Shown in pieces: positions 14,843 to 24,534 of a DNA stretch of 64,000 nt. The stretch lies in the NCBI RefSeq assembly GCF_934230905.1, contig NZ_CAKQFJ010000010.1, forward strand, positions 1-64,000, written 5' to 3'. Below the pieces are notes generated by a model. That model saw nothing but the letters and a program-made list of their open reading frames with translations. It made no database searches and was not told the DNA's origin. A program made the translations under genes and the position numbers. Position 1 is the first letter of the stretch. Every line of letters starts with the position of its first letter. The stretch comes from an uncultured Veillonella sp. (GTDB lineage Bacteria > Bacillota > Negativicutes > Veillonellales > Veillonellaceae).

Positions 14843-14964
14843 AATTTTTGACGGATTTATTGACGATTAGTTAATAAACCTTGTATTTACTGGTGTTTTT
14901 AACCGATAAAACATATCAATATATTATAGCACAAACAAGGGTCGTTTTGAATGTTTTGTACACT
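14843..14964. other. Probable prophage-chromosome boundary
   Basis: The 122 bp between the integrase and the first host gene hold no gene and no tRNA. The right attachment site should lie here or just beyond, but its core can only be read by comparison with the left end, which is outside the window. Confidence 0.4.
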
Positions 14965-15261
14965 CTATTTCAATAGATTTATACGTTCAATTTCTCTATT
15001 CTCACCTGACGCAATAAGCTGTAATTTTTGTATCCTATTGAGTCGTTTAATAGCATATTCTCGCGACTGTGCCTCTTGTTTACTTTGAAAGCTTTCATGA
15101 TAAACCAAGTATACAGGCCTGCGACATTTCGTATACTTAGCTCCACCTTTTATGACACCATTATGAGCATCTAACCGTTTTTTTAGATTTGTAGTCCATC
15201 CACAGTACAAGCTTTCATCAGCACATCTCACAATATACGTGAAAAATTGTTCATGATCCAT
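14965..15261 (-). CDS. GIY-YIG domain protein, YhbQ/UPF0213-like
   Basis: 98 residues. FFTYIVRCADESLYCGWTTNLKKRLDAHNG gives the degenerate GIY-YIG motif (YIV...YCG), with the catalytic Arg in KKRLDAHN and the later Glu in QEAQSREYAIKRL. These small proteins are nuclease-like and of unclear role. ATG at 15261 is chosen 1 base after the cyclophilin stop; upstream ATGs inside the cyclophilin gene (at 15279 and 15276) are possible. Confidence 0.85.
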   Translation of the reverse strand: MDHEQFFTYIVRCADESLYCGWTTNLKKRLDAHNGVIKGGAKYTKCRRPVYLVYHESFQSKQEAQSREYAIKRLNRIQKLQLIASGENREIERINLLK

Positions 15262-15262
15262 C

Positions 15263-15901
15263 TTATTTACTAGCATCATCCTTAATCGGCTCAATGGTAA
15301 TCGAATTAATGATCACAGGATCAACAGGCTTATCATTTTTATCTGTTTTTACCTTACCAATTTTTTCGACCACATCCACACCTTGTACAACTATACCAAA
15401 AATGGTGTGTTTATTATCGAGGTGCGGTGTAGGTCCTAATGTTATAAAAAATTGTGAGCCCCCTGTATTGGGGCCACGATTAGCCATGGCTAGTATACCC
15501 ATTTTATTAAAGTGAAGGTCATTAGAGAATTCATCCGGAATTTCATAACCTGGACCGCCAGCACCTGTTCCTGTTGGATCACCACCTTGAATCATAAAAC
15601 TATCAATAACACGATGAAATGTTACACCATTATAAAAACCATTTTTTACAAGGTAATCAAAGTTTTTAACAGTAATTGGTGCTTTAGACCCATATAAACG
15701 AATCTTGATTTGTCCATAATTCGTATTAAAAATCGCATACTCATCTGCAATTGGCGCATTTGTAAAATTAGGCATTTTATTAACAGTTTCAGCTTGTGCA
15801 ACAGGTGTAATAGTTTTATCTGCACTGTCATTACTGCAAGCAGCTGTTACTACCATGATGCCCCCCAAGAAAACAGAGCCTAATATTCTTTTAATATTCA
15901 T
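15263..15901 (-). CDS. Cyclophilin-type peptidyl-prolyl isomerase, lipoprotein
   Basis: 212 residues. The signal peptide ends in a lipobox (VTAAC, Cys22), so it should be anchored to a membrane outside the cytoplasm. The cyclophilin domain is complete: VKNFDYLVKNGFYNGVTFHRVIDSFMIQGGDPTGTGAGGPGYEIPDEF and GILAMANRGPNTGGSQFFITLGPTPHLDNKHTIFGIVVQGVDVVEKI, with the catalytic Arg (FHRV) and the QF pair. It assists folding of exported proteins. Confidence 0.93.
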   Translation of the reverse strand: MNIKRILGSVFLGGIMVVTAACSNDSADKTITPVAQAETVNKMPNFTNAPIADEYAIFNTNYGQIKIRLYGSKAPITVKNFDYLVKNGFYNGVTFHRVIDSFMIQGGDPTGTGAGGPGYEIPDEFSNDLHFNKMGILAMANRGPNTGGSQFFITLGPTPHLDNKHTIFGIVVQGVDVVEKIGKVKTDKNDKPVDPVIINSITIEPIKDDASK

Positions 15902-15953
15902 AATAACCCCTCAAAATATAGTCATTTCCCCAAATTATATGTACATAGAAAAA

Positions 15954-15974
15954 CCGCTCAACCCGTGAGCGGCT
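15954..15974 (-). terminator. Terminator for the HAD gene
   Basis: On the minus strand GCCGCTCA...TGAGCGG forms a 7-bp GC-rich stem followed by TTTTT. Confidence 0.75.
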
Positions 15975-16060
15975 CTTTATTAGTATATCATGTTTTCACT
16001 ATGAATTTCTTTAAAATTCTATAAAAATTTATAATATAAAAATGTCTTTATCAACAACTA

Positions 16061-16837
16061 CTACTTAACCCAGCCAAAGTGTTTACATGCATTGTAAATA
16101 CCATCTTTATCACAGTCTGATGTAATATAATCAGCTTCTAACTTAAGTTCCGGCCTAGCATTTCCCATAGCAATATTTAACCATTCTGGTTTGAACATAG
16201 ATAAATCATTATACCCATCACCAAAAACAACAACCTGACTCGGTTTCATATTAAAATGCCGTATCATATTATGAATCCCTAATGCTTTTTCCATAGGTTC
16301 ATATAATACACAACCCTCACCATAGCGAATAAGCTTATGCGTCATATGATTAATATCTTTTGCTTCTTCTTCACCATCTTTAAAGAATACATAGATTTTA
16401 TAAAAATCTTTTACACTATGAAAATCAAAATCCGGTTCTACAACAGTTTTAAACACATCCCAATCAGGGTGCCATTCTAATATTTCTTTATAAGGTGTAA
16501 TTCGACCCAATTTGTTCTGGTCTGTAACAGCCCATGGAATATGTTTCGATTCTAAGTATTCTAAATATTGAATACACATATCTCGATTCATGCCAATCAT
16601 TGATACTAATTTTCCGTCTATAGTAATACTATGTCCGCCATCAGCCACCACATTTGTAATATTAGCTTGCTTTGCAAAACGCATAGCATCGACCTGAATT
16701 CTACCTGTTGCAATCGATACCAAATGACCGCGACGTTGCAATTCATCTAAACAATATTGAGCACTATTTGGAATTTTTCCTTCTGGCCACACAGCCAATG
16801 TATTATCTATATCAAAAAAGAAAAATTTTTGTTCCAC
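16061..16837 (-). CDS. HAD-superfamily phosphatase, Cof type
   Basis: 258 residues. Motif I is FFFDIDNTLA (nucleophile Asp9, acid Asp11), motif II is the Thr in VSIATGR, and motif IV is VVFGDGYNDLSMF, typical of Cof/YidA-like sugar-phosphate phosphatases with a C2B cap in the middle. It starts with GTG at 16837 behind a perfect AGGAGG. Substrate not predictable. Confidence 0.9.
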   Translation of the reverse strand: MEQKFFFFDIDNTLAVWPEGKIPNSAQYCLDELQRRGHLVSIATGRIQVDAMRFAKQANITNVVADGGHSITIDGKLVSMIGMNRDMCIQYLEYLESKHIPWAVTDQNKLGRITPYKEILEWHPDWDVFKTVVEPDFDFHSVKDFYKIYVFFKDGEEEAKDINHMTHKLIRYGEGCVLYEPMEKALGIHNMIRHFNMKPSQVVVFGDGYNDLSMFKPEWLNIAMGNARPELKLEADYITSDCDKDGIYNACKHFGWVK

Positions 16838-16906
16838 AAGTCCTCCTATCTATCAGCCTCTATATACGAGCTCATATACAAACCATTAACACATTCCATC
16901 GGAGCA

Positions 16907-17146
16907 CTATTCATCTTTTCCACTCATTAATTGAAAGCGTTTTTGTTGTTTCACATCAGGATATTTATCTCGATCTACATCGCTACAAAACATCTCCAAC
17001 GGGCGTACATACAAATCACGTTCATCATATAATTTTTGATATACCACCAATTTTTCACCCGTTTCAGAATGTGTGGCCACATCTAATACGTAATAATACA
17101 TACCTTTAAAATGGCGATATAAACCACCTTTTACAATCTCGTTCAT
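16907..17146 (-). CDS. DUF1653-family protein
   Basis: 79 residues. VKGGLYRHFKGMYYYVLDVATHSETGEKLVVYQKLYDERDLYVRPLEMFCSDVD is the DUF1653 signature (KGxYRHFKGxxY...HSET...VVYQxLY). The ATG at 17146 is set by AGAGG 5 bases upstream. Function unknown; usually a small cytoplasmic beta protein. Confidence 0.85.
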   Translation of the reverse strand: MNEIVKGGLYRHFKGMYYYVLDVATHSETGEKLVVYQKLYDERDLYVRPLEMFCSDVDRDKYPDVKQQKRFQLMSGKDE

Positions 17147-17232
17147 AACTACCTCTATATTGCTAAAACGTACTGGCTGTATTTTCTTACTATGTATTAT
17201 ACTAGCAAAGTTCATCAGTGGAAAGACATAAC

Positions 17233-17309
17233 AAAAAACTCGCAGTCTCTATTTTATGACTATATGTCTAATAAAACTTAGTCATTTTCCAAAACAGAGA
17301 ATGCGAGTT
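17233..17309 (-). terminator. Terminator for brnQ
   Basis: AACTCGCA (17237-17244) pairs with TGCGAGTT (17302-17309), with further pairing inward, and a T run follows on the minus strand. Confidence 0.7.
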
Positions 17310-17320
17310 ACATTCAATAC

Positions 17321-18655
17321 CTATTTAGTTGTATCTGAAACCAATCCCTTATGAATAAGACCTATGATAAAGCCCAATATAGCAAAGCTCACCCATCCCA
17401 TGCCAACACCTTGGAATGGAATGTATTGCGTAAACAAACCTTCAATAGCATCCGGAGCCCAGCCTGCTGTTTCCAAGCCACTCATCAATGCAGAAATCAT
17501 GGTCAATCCCACAGTCCATCCATATACACAACGGTGACTACCAAAAACATTATCGCTCAGTGCTAGCAAGATAATAACAATCGTCAATGGGTATAGTAAC
17601 ATCAACACAGGAATAGCCGCACTAATAATCGTTTTCAAACCAAACAAACCAAGAGCAAATGCTGCCACAGAGAATAAAACAACATACATTTTATAGCTAA
17701 TTTTGCTATACAACTTATGGAAGTATGTACTACAGGAAGTGATAAGTCCTATACTTGTACTCAAACACGCTAATAGAACTATAATAGCCAAAATGATTTG
17801 ACCAACACCACCAAAAAGAAATTCAGCACTAGCAGTTAATACAGGTGCTCCCGTATCAAACAGCCCAAATCGCTCTACGCTTGTAGCACCAATATTAGCA
17901 ATGAAAACATAGACAATTCCAAGTAAACCTACCGCAATAGCCCCGACTTCCATCACCGTTTTTGTAATGACATCACGAGATGAAGCACCTGTAAGGCGTA
18001 CAAAATCTACTACAAGAATAGCAAATACCACCGAAGCCAACGCATCCATAGTATTATACCCATCAAGAAACCCTTGCAATACGGCCACACCATCAGTTGC
18101 ATAAGCTGCTTGTGGTATCGCATAAGATCCAATCGGTGTAATAAAGGATTTAATAATAAGTAATAAGATAACAAGTAATAATACTGGTGTTAAAATATTA
18201 CCAATACGATTCACAAGTTTTTGCGGACTAATTGACAACCACAAGGAAACACCAAAGAATATAGCAAGGAATAATGGTTGCATATCCATCGACACACCTT
18301 GCATAAACGGCTTAATTGCTATTTCATAAGCAACGGTACCCGTTCTAGGTGTTGCAAACATCGGACCAATACTCAAATACAAGGCCACAGTATAAATGAG
18401 GCCATACACAGGATGTACACGACCAGATAATTCCTCAACGTCTTTACATCCAGAATAGCCCATGGCCATAACACCCAATAATGGTAACCCAACGCCAGTT
18501 AATACAAAACCAGCTAATGCCCATCCTACATTAGACCCTGCATGTTGACCTAATGCGGCCGGGAAAATAAGATTCCCCGCACCAAAGAATAGGGCGAATA
18601 ACATCATGCCTATTGCTAAATAGGCGCGCAGTGATAGATTTTCTTTTCCATCCAT
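17321..18655 (-). CDS. brnQ: Branched-chain amino acid:cation symporter BrnQ
   Basis: 444 residues with about 12 membrane segments. The opening LSLRAYLAIGMMLFALFFGAGNLIFPAALGQHAGSN is the LIVCS-family signature. It imports leucine, isoleucine and valine with Na+ or H+. ATG at 18655 is preferred because GGGAG sits 8 bases upstream; the earlier ATG (18673) overlaps that site. Confidence 0.93.
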   Translation of the reverse strand: MDGKENLSLRAYLAIGMMLFALFFGAGNLIFPAALGQHAGSNVGWALAGFVLTGVGLPLLGVMAMGYSGCKDVEELSGRVHPVYGLIYTVALYLSIGPMFATPRTGTVAYEIAIKPFMQGVSMDMQPLFLAIFFGVSLWLSISPQKLVNRIGNILTPVLLLVILLLIIKSFITPIGSYAIPQAAYATDGVAVLQGFLDGYNTMDALASVVFAILVVDFVRLTGASSRDVITKTVMEVGAIAVGLLGIVYVFIANIGATSVERFGLFDTGAPVLTASAEFLFGGVGQIILAIIVLLACLSTSIGLITSCSTYFHKLYSKISYKMYVVLFSVAAFALGLFGLKTIISAAIPVLMLLYPLTIVIILLALSDNVFGSHRCVYGWTVGLTMISALMSGLETAGWAPDAIEGLFTQYIPFQGVGMGWVSFAILGFIIGLIHKGLVSDTTK

Positions 18656-18754
18656 AAGGTTATCTCCCTTCATAATCCACTATCATATTAGATAATATTA
18701 TATATGATATAGTATTCCGGTTCAACAACAAAATCGAATTATATCGAACTTTCA

Positions 18755-20791
18755 TTATCCCTTACGAATATTAACTTGTACGTCATAAAATGTACTCCCC
18801 CACGCTTCATCAGTCGGTCTAGATGCAGTTACGGCATTAATACCTACCGTATCATCACTAGACTGAGATTGCCACCATACACCAAGTGTCACAAGTGTAC
18901 CTCGTTGTACCGTATCGTCTAGATATGCTTTAATACGAACAGACCCTCGATTATTATAAATCTCTACAACATCACTATTATTAATGTTATATAGTGCAGC
19001 ATCATCTGGATGCATCCGTAGTTTCATCAATTCAGGATCATCAAATTCTAATTCACAAAAACTAGAGTCTAGTATCCGTATATCATTACCGATAATCAAC
19101 CAAAATGGTTCATCATCACCATATGGCTCTATATAGGTAATCAACGGAATAGATTCTCGAGGATTTAAGATTTCAATTTTGCCTGATGGAGTATTAAAAT
19201 TCATCTTATAATTATTAGGCAATGCTATTTCAACCAAATCACCACGTAAAATTGTATCTTGTTCATCTGGTGAAAGTTTGGATGAATTGCGAACCATATG
19301 CTCAATTAATTCTCGCTCAGTCATAGCAAAAAAAGGATCATCTATCCCCATACGCTGAGCAAGTTCAGAAATAACTTGCCAATTAGACCTTGATTCACCA
19401 ACAGGAGGTATAGCTTGGTAGCTAGCCGCAATTGTATAGTGTCCGTAAGAATTAAAGATGTCATCAGATTCAGCAGAACTCGTAGCTGGCAAAATAATAT
19501 CCGCATAGGCACAAGTATCTGTAAAGAAGCGTTCATGAACAACGGTAAACAAATCCTTTCTCATGAGTCCTTGTCTAACGAGATTTTGATTTGGTGCTGT
19601 TATAGCTGGATTTGATGAAAAAACATATAGACTATGAACAGGAACTCCACCACTAGTATCATCCAATCCATGCTCAAGAAGTGCTTTAGGATTTGTTAAT
19701 AGTTCACCTAGTAAAATCATAGGCATCATTCGTTTAGGTAGAGTCGGTGTATTAGGCTGTTGCATAAATGATTTATTAAAATATTGGCTACTACTAGAGC
19801 TAGATAATAATCCTCCACCTAGATGTTGCCAGGCACCTACCACTGCAGGCAGTGCATTAATGCAACGACAAGTCATTGCTCCATTACCATAACGAGATAA
19901 GCCACTACCTAGACGAATAAATGGAGCCTTTGCTTTTGCATACGCATGAGCTAGTTCTTCTATAATTTCAACCGGTACACCACATATAGAGGAAACATAT
20001 TCTGGTGTAAATTTAGGCAATACATCTCGTACTAGCTCATCATAACCTTGCACATATGCTTGAATAAAGGCAGTATCCTCAAGACCATCTCGATGTATGA
20101 TATGCATCATACCAAGGGCCAATGCACCGTCAGACCCAGGTTTTACATACACATGATGTGTTCCTTGATCGTAAGTATATGTTTTATGTGTATCTATAAC
20201 CCATACAGAAGCGCCGTTTCGTTTTGCTACATTTACATCGTGTAATATATGTACATCTGTAGCCGTCGCATTAACACTCCATAATATAATCAAATCACTA
20301 TATTGTGCTTCTTGTGGTTTTATGGCAATTGTATCTCCATAGACGGACTTAAACGCTGCCTGTTTCGCAGGAGAACAAATACCTCTATCCTGATTTGTTG
20401 CACCTATACAACGAAAGAAATAATCAGCTGCAGGACTATTTACCGCCCCCATCGTTCCAGCATAAGAATAGCGAAGCACACTCTCACTGCCATAAGTGTC
20501 AATAGTATGCTTAAAATTATCTACAACACAATTTAAAGCCTCATCCCAAGAAATTGGTGCAAATTGATCTATTCCAATACCTTTTTCACCAATCCGACGC
20601 AATGGTGTCATCAATCGTTTAGGAGAATGAATGACACGCTCATAATGCGCCATTTTAGGACACAATGTACCTCTTGTAAAGGCATGATCTCTATTACCGC
20701 GTACTTTTATCACTTTATCATTATCCACAGTAAAAATTAGCCCACACGCATCCGGGCAATCATAAGGACATACACTCTTGAATTCTTTCAT
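18755..20791 (-). CDS. Molybdopterin-dependent oxidoreductase with N-terminal 4Fe-4S site
   Basis: 678 residues. CPYDCPDACGL...RGTLCPKM gives the four Cys of the N-terminal [4Fe-4S] cluster; the bis-MGD binding domains follow (RLMTPLRRIG..., GSDGALALGMMHII, LPATSSAESDDIF) and a C-terminal dinucleotide-binding barrel (ALYNINNSDVVEIYNNRGSVRIKAYLDDTVQRGTLVTLGVWW). It belongs to the broad DMSO-reductase family; no twin-arginine signal is present, so it is cytoplasmic. No electron-transfer partner subunit is adjacent and the substrate is unknown. Confidence 0.88.
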   Translation of the reverse strand: MKEFKSVCPYDCPDACGLIFTVDNDKVIKVRGNRDHAFTRGTLCPKMAHYERVIHSPKRLMTPLRRIGEKGIGIDQFAPISWDEALNCVVDNFKHTIDTYGSESVLRYSYAGTMGAVNSPAADYFFRCIGATNQDRGICSPAKQAAFKSVYGDTIAIKPQEAQYSDLIILWSVNATATDVHILHDVNVAKRNGASVWVIDTHKTYTYDQGTHHVYVKPGSDGALALGMMHIIHRDGLEDTAFIQAYVQGYDELVRDVLPKFTPEYVSSICGVPVEIIEELAHAYAKAKAPFIRLGSGLSRYGNGAMTCRCINALPAVVGAWQHLGGGLLSSSSSSQYFNKSFMQQPNTPTLPKRMMPMILLGELLTNPKALLEHGLDDTSGGVPVHSLYVFSSNPAITAPNQNLVRQGLMRKDLFTVVHERFFTDTCAYADIILPATSSAESDDIFNSYGHYTIAASYQAIPPVGESRSNWQVISELAQRMGIDDPFFAMTERELIEHMVRNSSKLSPDEQDTILRGDLVEIALPNNYKMNFNTPSGKIEILNPRESIPLITYIEPYGDDEPFWLIIGNDIRILDSSFCELEFDDPELMKLRMHPDDAALYNINNSDVVEIYNNRGSVRIKAYLDDTVQRGTLVTLGVWWQSQSSDDTVGINAVTASRPTDEAWGSTFYDVQVNIRKG

Positions 20792-21395
20792 ATAAGCACC
20801 TCGCTTATCTTATCATATTAATAATATAATACATGAGTTTTAATATGTATATTTATAGTATCATACATATAATACTATATCTGTAATAAAATTAACGAAT
20901 ATCGATATTTTTCAAACTTTACCTCATTGCATACTTTGTATATCAATACATATAGAAAAAATACTTATCAAAATAATTGCCCCTCGTTACAAATTTTATT
21001 AATGTATACCTTCTAAATATACAATAAATATCAATACTTTTAAGTGTTTAAATATAGTCTCAACTTTACAATACAAATAAATAATACCTGCATAAAACCA
21101 CTAATTTTTCCGTTCAGTAATGTATCTATTACTAAAAGTAATAACTCCTGTTTTCAAGGAATTATCAATTCTTTTAGCACTTTTCATCTATAAGTGTGAT
21201 AAATTTCACCTAAGTTATGCAAATTATGTAATGTATTAAGTTATGTAAAACTATTCAATAAGTCCAGTTTGTGTGCTATACTGACATTGTCATTTGAGAG
21301 GATATAGAACTCACCGGACATCATATCACATTCGTTGATATTATAAAGTGGAGTTAGCTATATCAAGTCATATTTTCTGAAAAGAGGTTTTAACA
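20792..21395. promoter_or_regulatory. 604-bp gene-free region with LDH2-gene control sites
   Basis: Very AT-rich, no gene. It holds a CRP/FNR-like site TGTGA-N6-TCACC (21195-21210), two copies of TAAGTTATG(C/T)AAA (21211-21223 and 21237-21249, 26 bp apart) and an extended -10 promoter (TTCAAT at 21254-21259, 17-bp spacer, TG-C-TATACT at 21277-21282). These suggest regulated, strong expression of the dehydrogenase downstream. Confidence 0.5.
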
Positions 21396-22535
21396 ATGGC
21401 AGACGCAAAAAATACTGTGCTTTTCCCTTATGAAACACTTCACAAACTTTGCATGGACGCTTTCCAAAAATTCGGTTTCTCCGAAAAAGAAGCTGACATC
21501 ATTCAAGACGTACTTTTGACTTCCGACTTGTTCGGTATCCAAAGCCATGGTATGCAACGTATGGTACGTTACCACAAAGGTATCTCCAACGGCTTGATTA
21601 AAATCGACGCTAAACCTGAAATCGTAAAAGAAACTCCAATCTCCGCTGTTATCGACGGTCATGACGGCATGGGTCAATTATTGGGCCACAAAGCTATGGA
21701 AATGGCTATTGAAAAAGCTAAAAAATCCGGTGTTGGTATCGTATCCGTACGTAACTCCAATCACTATGGTATCGCTGGTTACTATGCTAAAATGGCATCT
21801 GACCAAGGTTTAATTGGTTTCTCTTGCACAAACTCCGAAGCAATCATGGTTCCTGTATATGCTCGTAAAGCTATGCTTGGTTCTAACCCTATCGCTTGGA
21901 CTGTACCTGCTGATCCAGTTGACTTCTTCTTCGACTGCTCCACTACAGTTGTAACTCGTGGTAAACTTGAAATGTACAACAAAATGGGCAAAGCTACTCC
22001 AGATGGTTGGGCTGTTAACAAAGACGGTGTTCCTTCCACTAATGCAGCTGAAGTATTGGGCAACATCTCCCGTCATGAAGGCGGCGGTATCCTTCCTTTA
22101 GGTGGTGCTACAGAAGTTCTTGGTGGCCACAAAGGTTATGGTAACGGCATGATTGCTGAATTATTCTCCTCCATTCTTTCCCAAGGTGGTACTTCCAACA
22201 AATGTATGGTTGGTGGTAAATCCAATATCTGTCATGGCTTCATGGCTATTAACCCTGAATTCTTCGGTGACCCAGCTGAAATCAAAAAACACTTCTCCCA
22301 ATTCTTACAAGAATTACGTGAAGCTCCTAAAGCTCAAGGTCAAGACCGTATCTACACTCATGGCGAAAAAGAACATGAATCTGTTGCTAGAGTTAAAGCT
22401 GAAGGCATCCCTGTACTTAACGGTACAATGCTTGAAGTTCAAGACCTTTGCAATGAATTAGGTTTAGACTTCAAATCCTACTTCGGCGATTATGTACCAG
22501 AAGCTCCTGCTACAATGTTCAAAGGTAACTACTAA
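21396..22535 (+). CDS. LDH2/MDH2-family dehydrogenase (malate/lactate oxidoreductase)
   Basis: 379 residues. The fold family (COG2055) is seen from YETLHKLCMDAFQKFGFSEKEADIIQDVLLTSDLFGIQSHGMQRMVRY (catalytic His in SHG), SNHYGIAGYYAKMA, and ANSEAI-like TNSEAIMVPVYARKAMLGSNPIAWTVPA. Members use NAD(P) to interconvert 2-hydroxy and 2-oxo acids. Very biased codons and a strong promoter imply high expression. Its neighbour is a lactate permease, so lactate oxidation is the likely role. Veillonella is classically known for a lactate-oxaloacetate transhydrogenase; this gene is a candidate, by inference only. Confidence 0.88.
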   Translation: MADAKNTVLFPYETLHKLCMDAFQKFGFSEKEADIIQDVLLTSDLFGIQSHGMQRMVRYHKGISNGLIKIDAKPEIVKETPISAVIDGHDGMGQLLGHKAMEMAIEKAKKSGVGIVSVRNSNHYGIAGYYAKMASDQGLIGFSCTNSEAIMVPVYARKAMLGSNPIAWTVPADPVDFFFDCSTTVVTRGKLEMYNKMGKATPDGWAVNKDGVPSTNAAEVLGNISRHEGGGILPLGGATEVLGGHKGYGNGMIAELFSSILSQGGTSNKCMVGGKSNICHGFMAINPEFFGDPAEIKKHFSQFLQELREAPKAQGQDRIYTHGEKEHESVARVKAEGIPVLNGTMLEVQDLCNELGLDFKSYFGDYVPEAPATMFKGNY

Positions 22536-22585
22536 TACCTAAGAGCTTACAAAGGCCCTAACATGGACATGTAGTCAGTAAAGAA

Positions 22586-22650
22586 GGGGACATAAACACT
22601 GTTTATGTCCCCTCTCTTATATTTTTTTAACCTCATAATGTATGAGGTTA
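22586..22650 (+). terminator. Tandem terminators after the LDH2 gene
   Basis: A 12-bp stem (GGGGACATAAAC with GTTTATGTCCCC, loop ACT) is followed by a T-rich run. A second 9-bp hairpin (AACCTCATA...TATGAGGTT) follows with T and A runs on either side. Confidence 0.85.
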
Positions 22651-22718
22651 AAAAATTTTAAGAGATATATCACTTTTTATGATAAGTACATCTGTTATTT
22701 TATTGTAACATCTTATTA

Positions 22719-22746
22719 TTACTGGAATTTTACAACTTAATATAAT
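22719..22746 (+). promoter_or_regulatory. Promoter of the lactate permease gene
   Basis: TTACTG, 16-bp spacer, TATAAT (22741-22746), leaving a leader of about 80 bases. The rest of the 301-bp gap holds only the terminators described. Confidence 0.45.
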
Positions 22747-22836
22747 AGCGATTTACTCATCAATTTAATTGATTATTACTACATCGTCCTGTTAAGCATA
22801 CAAAGTTTTATTTTTACTGAAAGGATGATTCTAGAA

Positions 22837-24474
22837 ATGAGTGCTCTCACCGTTCTATTAGCGCTAGCTCCAATCATTTGGTTGATTGTAGCGTTATCCA
22901 TCTTGAAATTACCTGCATGGCAAGCAACAAGTGTTGCTGCGATTGGTTCTTTCATCATCGCTATTACAGCATTCCAATCCGATCCATTTATTATGGTCAC
23001 TGGTGCCCTTGAAGGTGCTGCATTGGCAATTTGGCCAATATTATTAGTTATTACAGCTGCTATCTTTGTTTATAACTTGGTAGTGCATACAAAAGCTATG
23101 GAAACAATTAAAACCATGCTTTCCTCTGTAACATCTGATACTCGTGTACTTGCATTATTACTTGCATGGGGCTTTGGTGCCTTCATGGAAGGTATGGCTG
23201 GTTTCGGTACTGCCGTTGCAATTCCAGCTGCTATGATGGTTGCCGTAGGTTTTGACCCACTAAAATCTATCATCGCATGTCTCGTTGCAAACTCCGTACC
23301 TACAACATTCGGCTCCATCGGTATTCCAACAACTACATTGGCATCCTTAACAAGCCTTGATCCAAGTAATTTAGGTACATTCATTTCCGTACAATTATTC
23401 TTACTTAACCTTATCGCACCATTCTTTGTTGTTATGATTATTGGTGGCGGTATTAAAGCGTTAAAAGGCGTATTCATTGTAACATTACTTTCTGGCTTAG
23501 CATTAGCTATTCCAGAAACAATAATTAATGCGGTAATGGGTCCAGAATTATCTGTTATTTCTGCCTCCATCGTAATCATGGCAGTTATTATTATCTGTGC
23601 AAAGATTATTCCACCTAATGATCCTGAATATGCAGTTAAGCAAACTGGTGATGTGCCTAAAGTTTCCGGTGGCGAAGGCTTAGTTGCTGCAATGCCATTT
23701 ATCTTAATCTTTGTATTGTTGTTATTAACTTCTAAATTGTTCCCTGCAATTAATGGACCTCTTGCATCCATTAAAACATCCGTACCTATTTACCAAGGTC
23801 CTGGTGCAAAACCTTACACATTCGTATGGATTGCAACTCCTGGTATTATGATTTTCATCGCTGGTATTGTTGGTGGTTTCATCCAAAAAGCAAAAGCTGG
23901 TGAAATCTTCGGTACATTGGGAAGCACATTTAAAAACTTGAAGTTTACATATATCACAATCATCACTGTTGTTATGACTGCTAAATTGATGACTTACTCC
24001 GGTATGACTGCTGATATTGCAAAAGCAATGGTTGCTGGTACAGGTTCCTTATATCCTTTATTTGCTCCTATCGTAGGTGCATTGGGTGCGTTCTTAACAG
24101 GTTCCGGTACAAACTCCAACGTATTGTTTGGACCACTTCAAATCGCAGCCGCTCAAGGTTTGAGCCCAACAAACCCAGAAGACCTTGGCTTCTGGTTAGC
24201 AGCTGTTAACTCTGGTGCAGCTGGTATCGGCAAAATGTTATCTCCACAATCTATCGCAATTTCTATTGGTGCCGTAGGCCCTGCTTTGAAAGCATACATA
24301 GAAAGCCACAAAGAGGTAAATTCGGATCAAGCTCATAATTTAGAACATGAAATTGAAGCAAGTGTTATCATGAACAGTGCGTTCAAGTATTTCATTATCT
24401 TCATCATCATGCATGGTGCTATCTCCTTCTTCGGTCAATATTTCATCCATGAAATTCATCACATGTTCTTCTAA
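22837..24474 (+). CDS. lctP: L-lactate permease
   Basis: 545 residues with about 13 membrane segments; family markers include LKLPAWQATSVAAIGSFIIAI, AWGFGAFMEGMAGFGTAVAIPAAMMVAVGFDPLKS, VANSVPTTFGSIGIPTTTLAS and GALGAFLTGSGTNSNVLFGPLQ. It imports lactate (or glycolate) with protons. ATG at 22837 (MSALTVLL) is preferred to 22825 because AAAGGA overlaps the earlier ATG. It sits after its own terminator-separated promoter beside the LDH2-type dehydrogenase, forming a lactate-use pair. Confidence 0.95.
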   Translation: MSALTVLLALAPIIWLIVALSILKLPAWQATSVAAIGSFIIAITAFQSDPFIMVTGALEGAALAIWPILLVITAAIFVYNLVVHTKAMETIKTMLSSVTSDTRVLALLLAWGFGAFMEGMAGFGTAVAIPAAMMVAVGFDPLKSIIACLVANSVPTTFGSIGIPTTTLASLTSLDPSNLGTFISVQLFLLNLIAPFFVVMIIGGGIKALKGVFIVTLLSGLALAIPETIINAVMGPELSVISASIVIMAVIIICAKIIPPNDPEYAVKQTGDVPKVSGGEGLVAAMPFILIFVLLLLTSKLFPAINGPLASIKTSVPIYQGPGAKPYTFVWIATPGIMIFIAGIVGGFIQKAKAGEIFGTLGSTFKNLKFTYITIITVVMTAKLMTYSGMTADIAKAMVAGTGSLYPLFAPIVGALGAFLTGSGTNSNVLFGPLQIAAAQGLSPTNPEDLGFWLAAVNSGAAGIGKMLSPQSIAISIGAVGPALKAYIESHKEVNSDQAHNLEHEIEASVIMNSAFKYFIIFIIMHGAISFFGQYFIHEIHHMFF

Positions 24475-24490
24475 GAATTTGTAACAAAAA

Positions 24491-24521
24491 AGAACAGCTC
24501 CTAACGAGCTGTTCTTTTTTT
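24491..24521 (+). terminator. Terminator of lctP
   Basis: AGAACAGCTC pairs with GAGCTGTTCT (loop CTAAC), followed by seven T. It ends only about 15 bases before the next gene's apparent start. Confidence 0.9.
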
Positions 24522-24534
24522 ATGTATCAATCAA

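Noticed and set aside
14843..14964. tRNA-gene attachment site at the prophage end
   Set aside because: No tRNA cloverleaf could be found on either strand.
23070..23771. Long open frame antisense to lctP
   Set aside because: It mirrors the biased codon use of lctP, has no ribosome site and a composition unlike a real protein.
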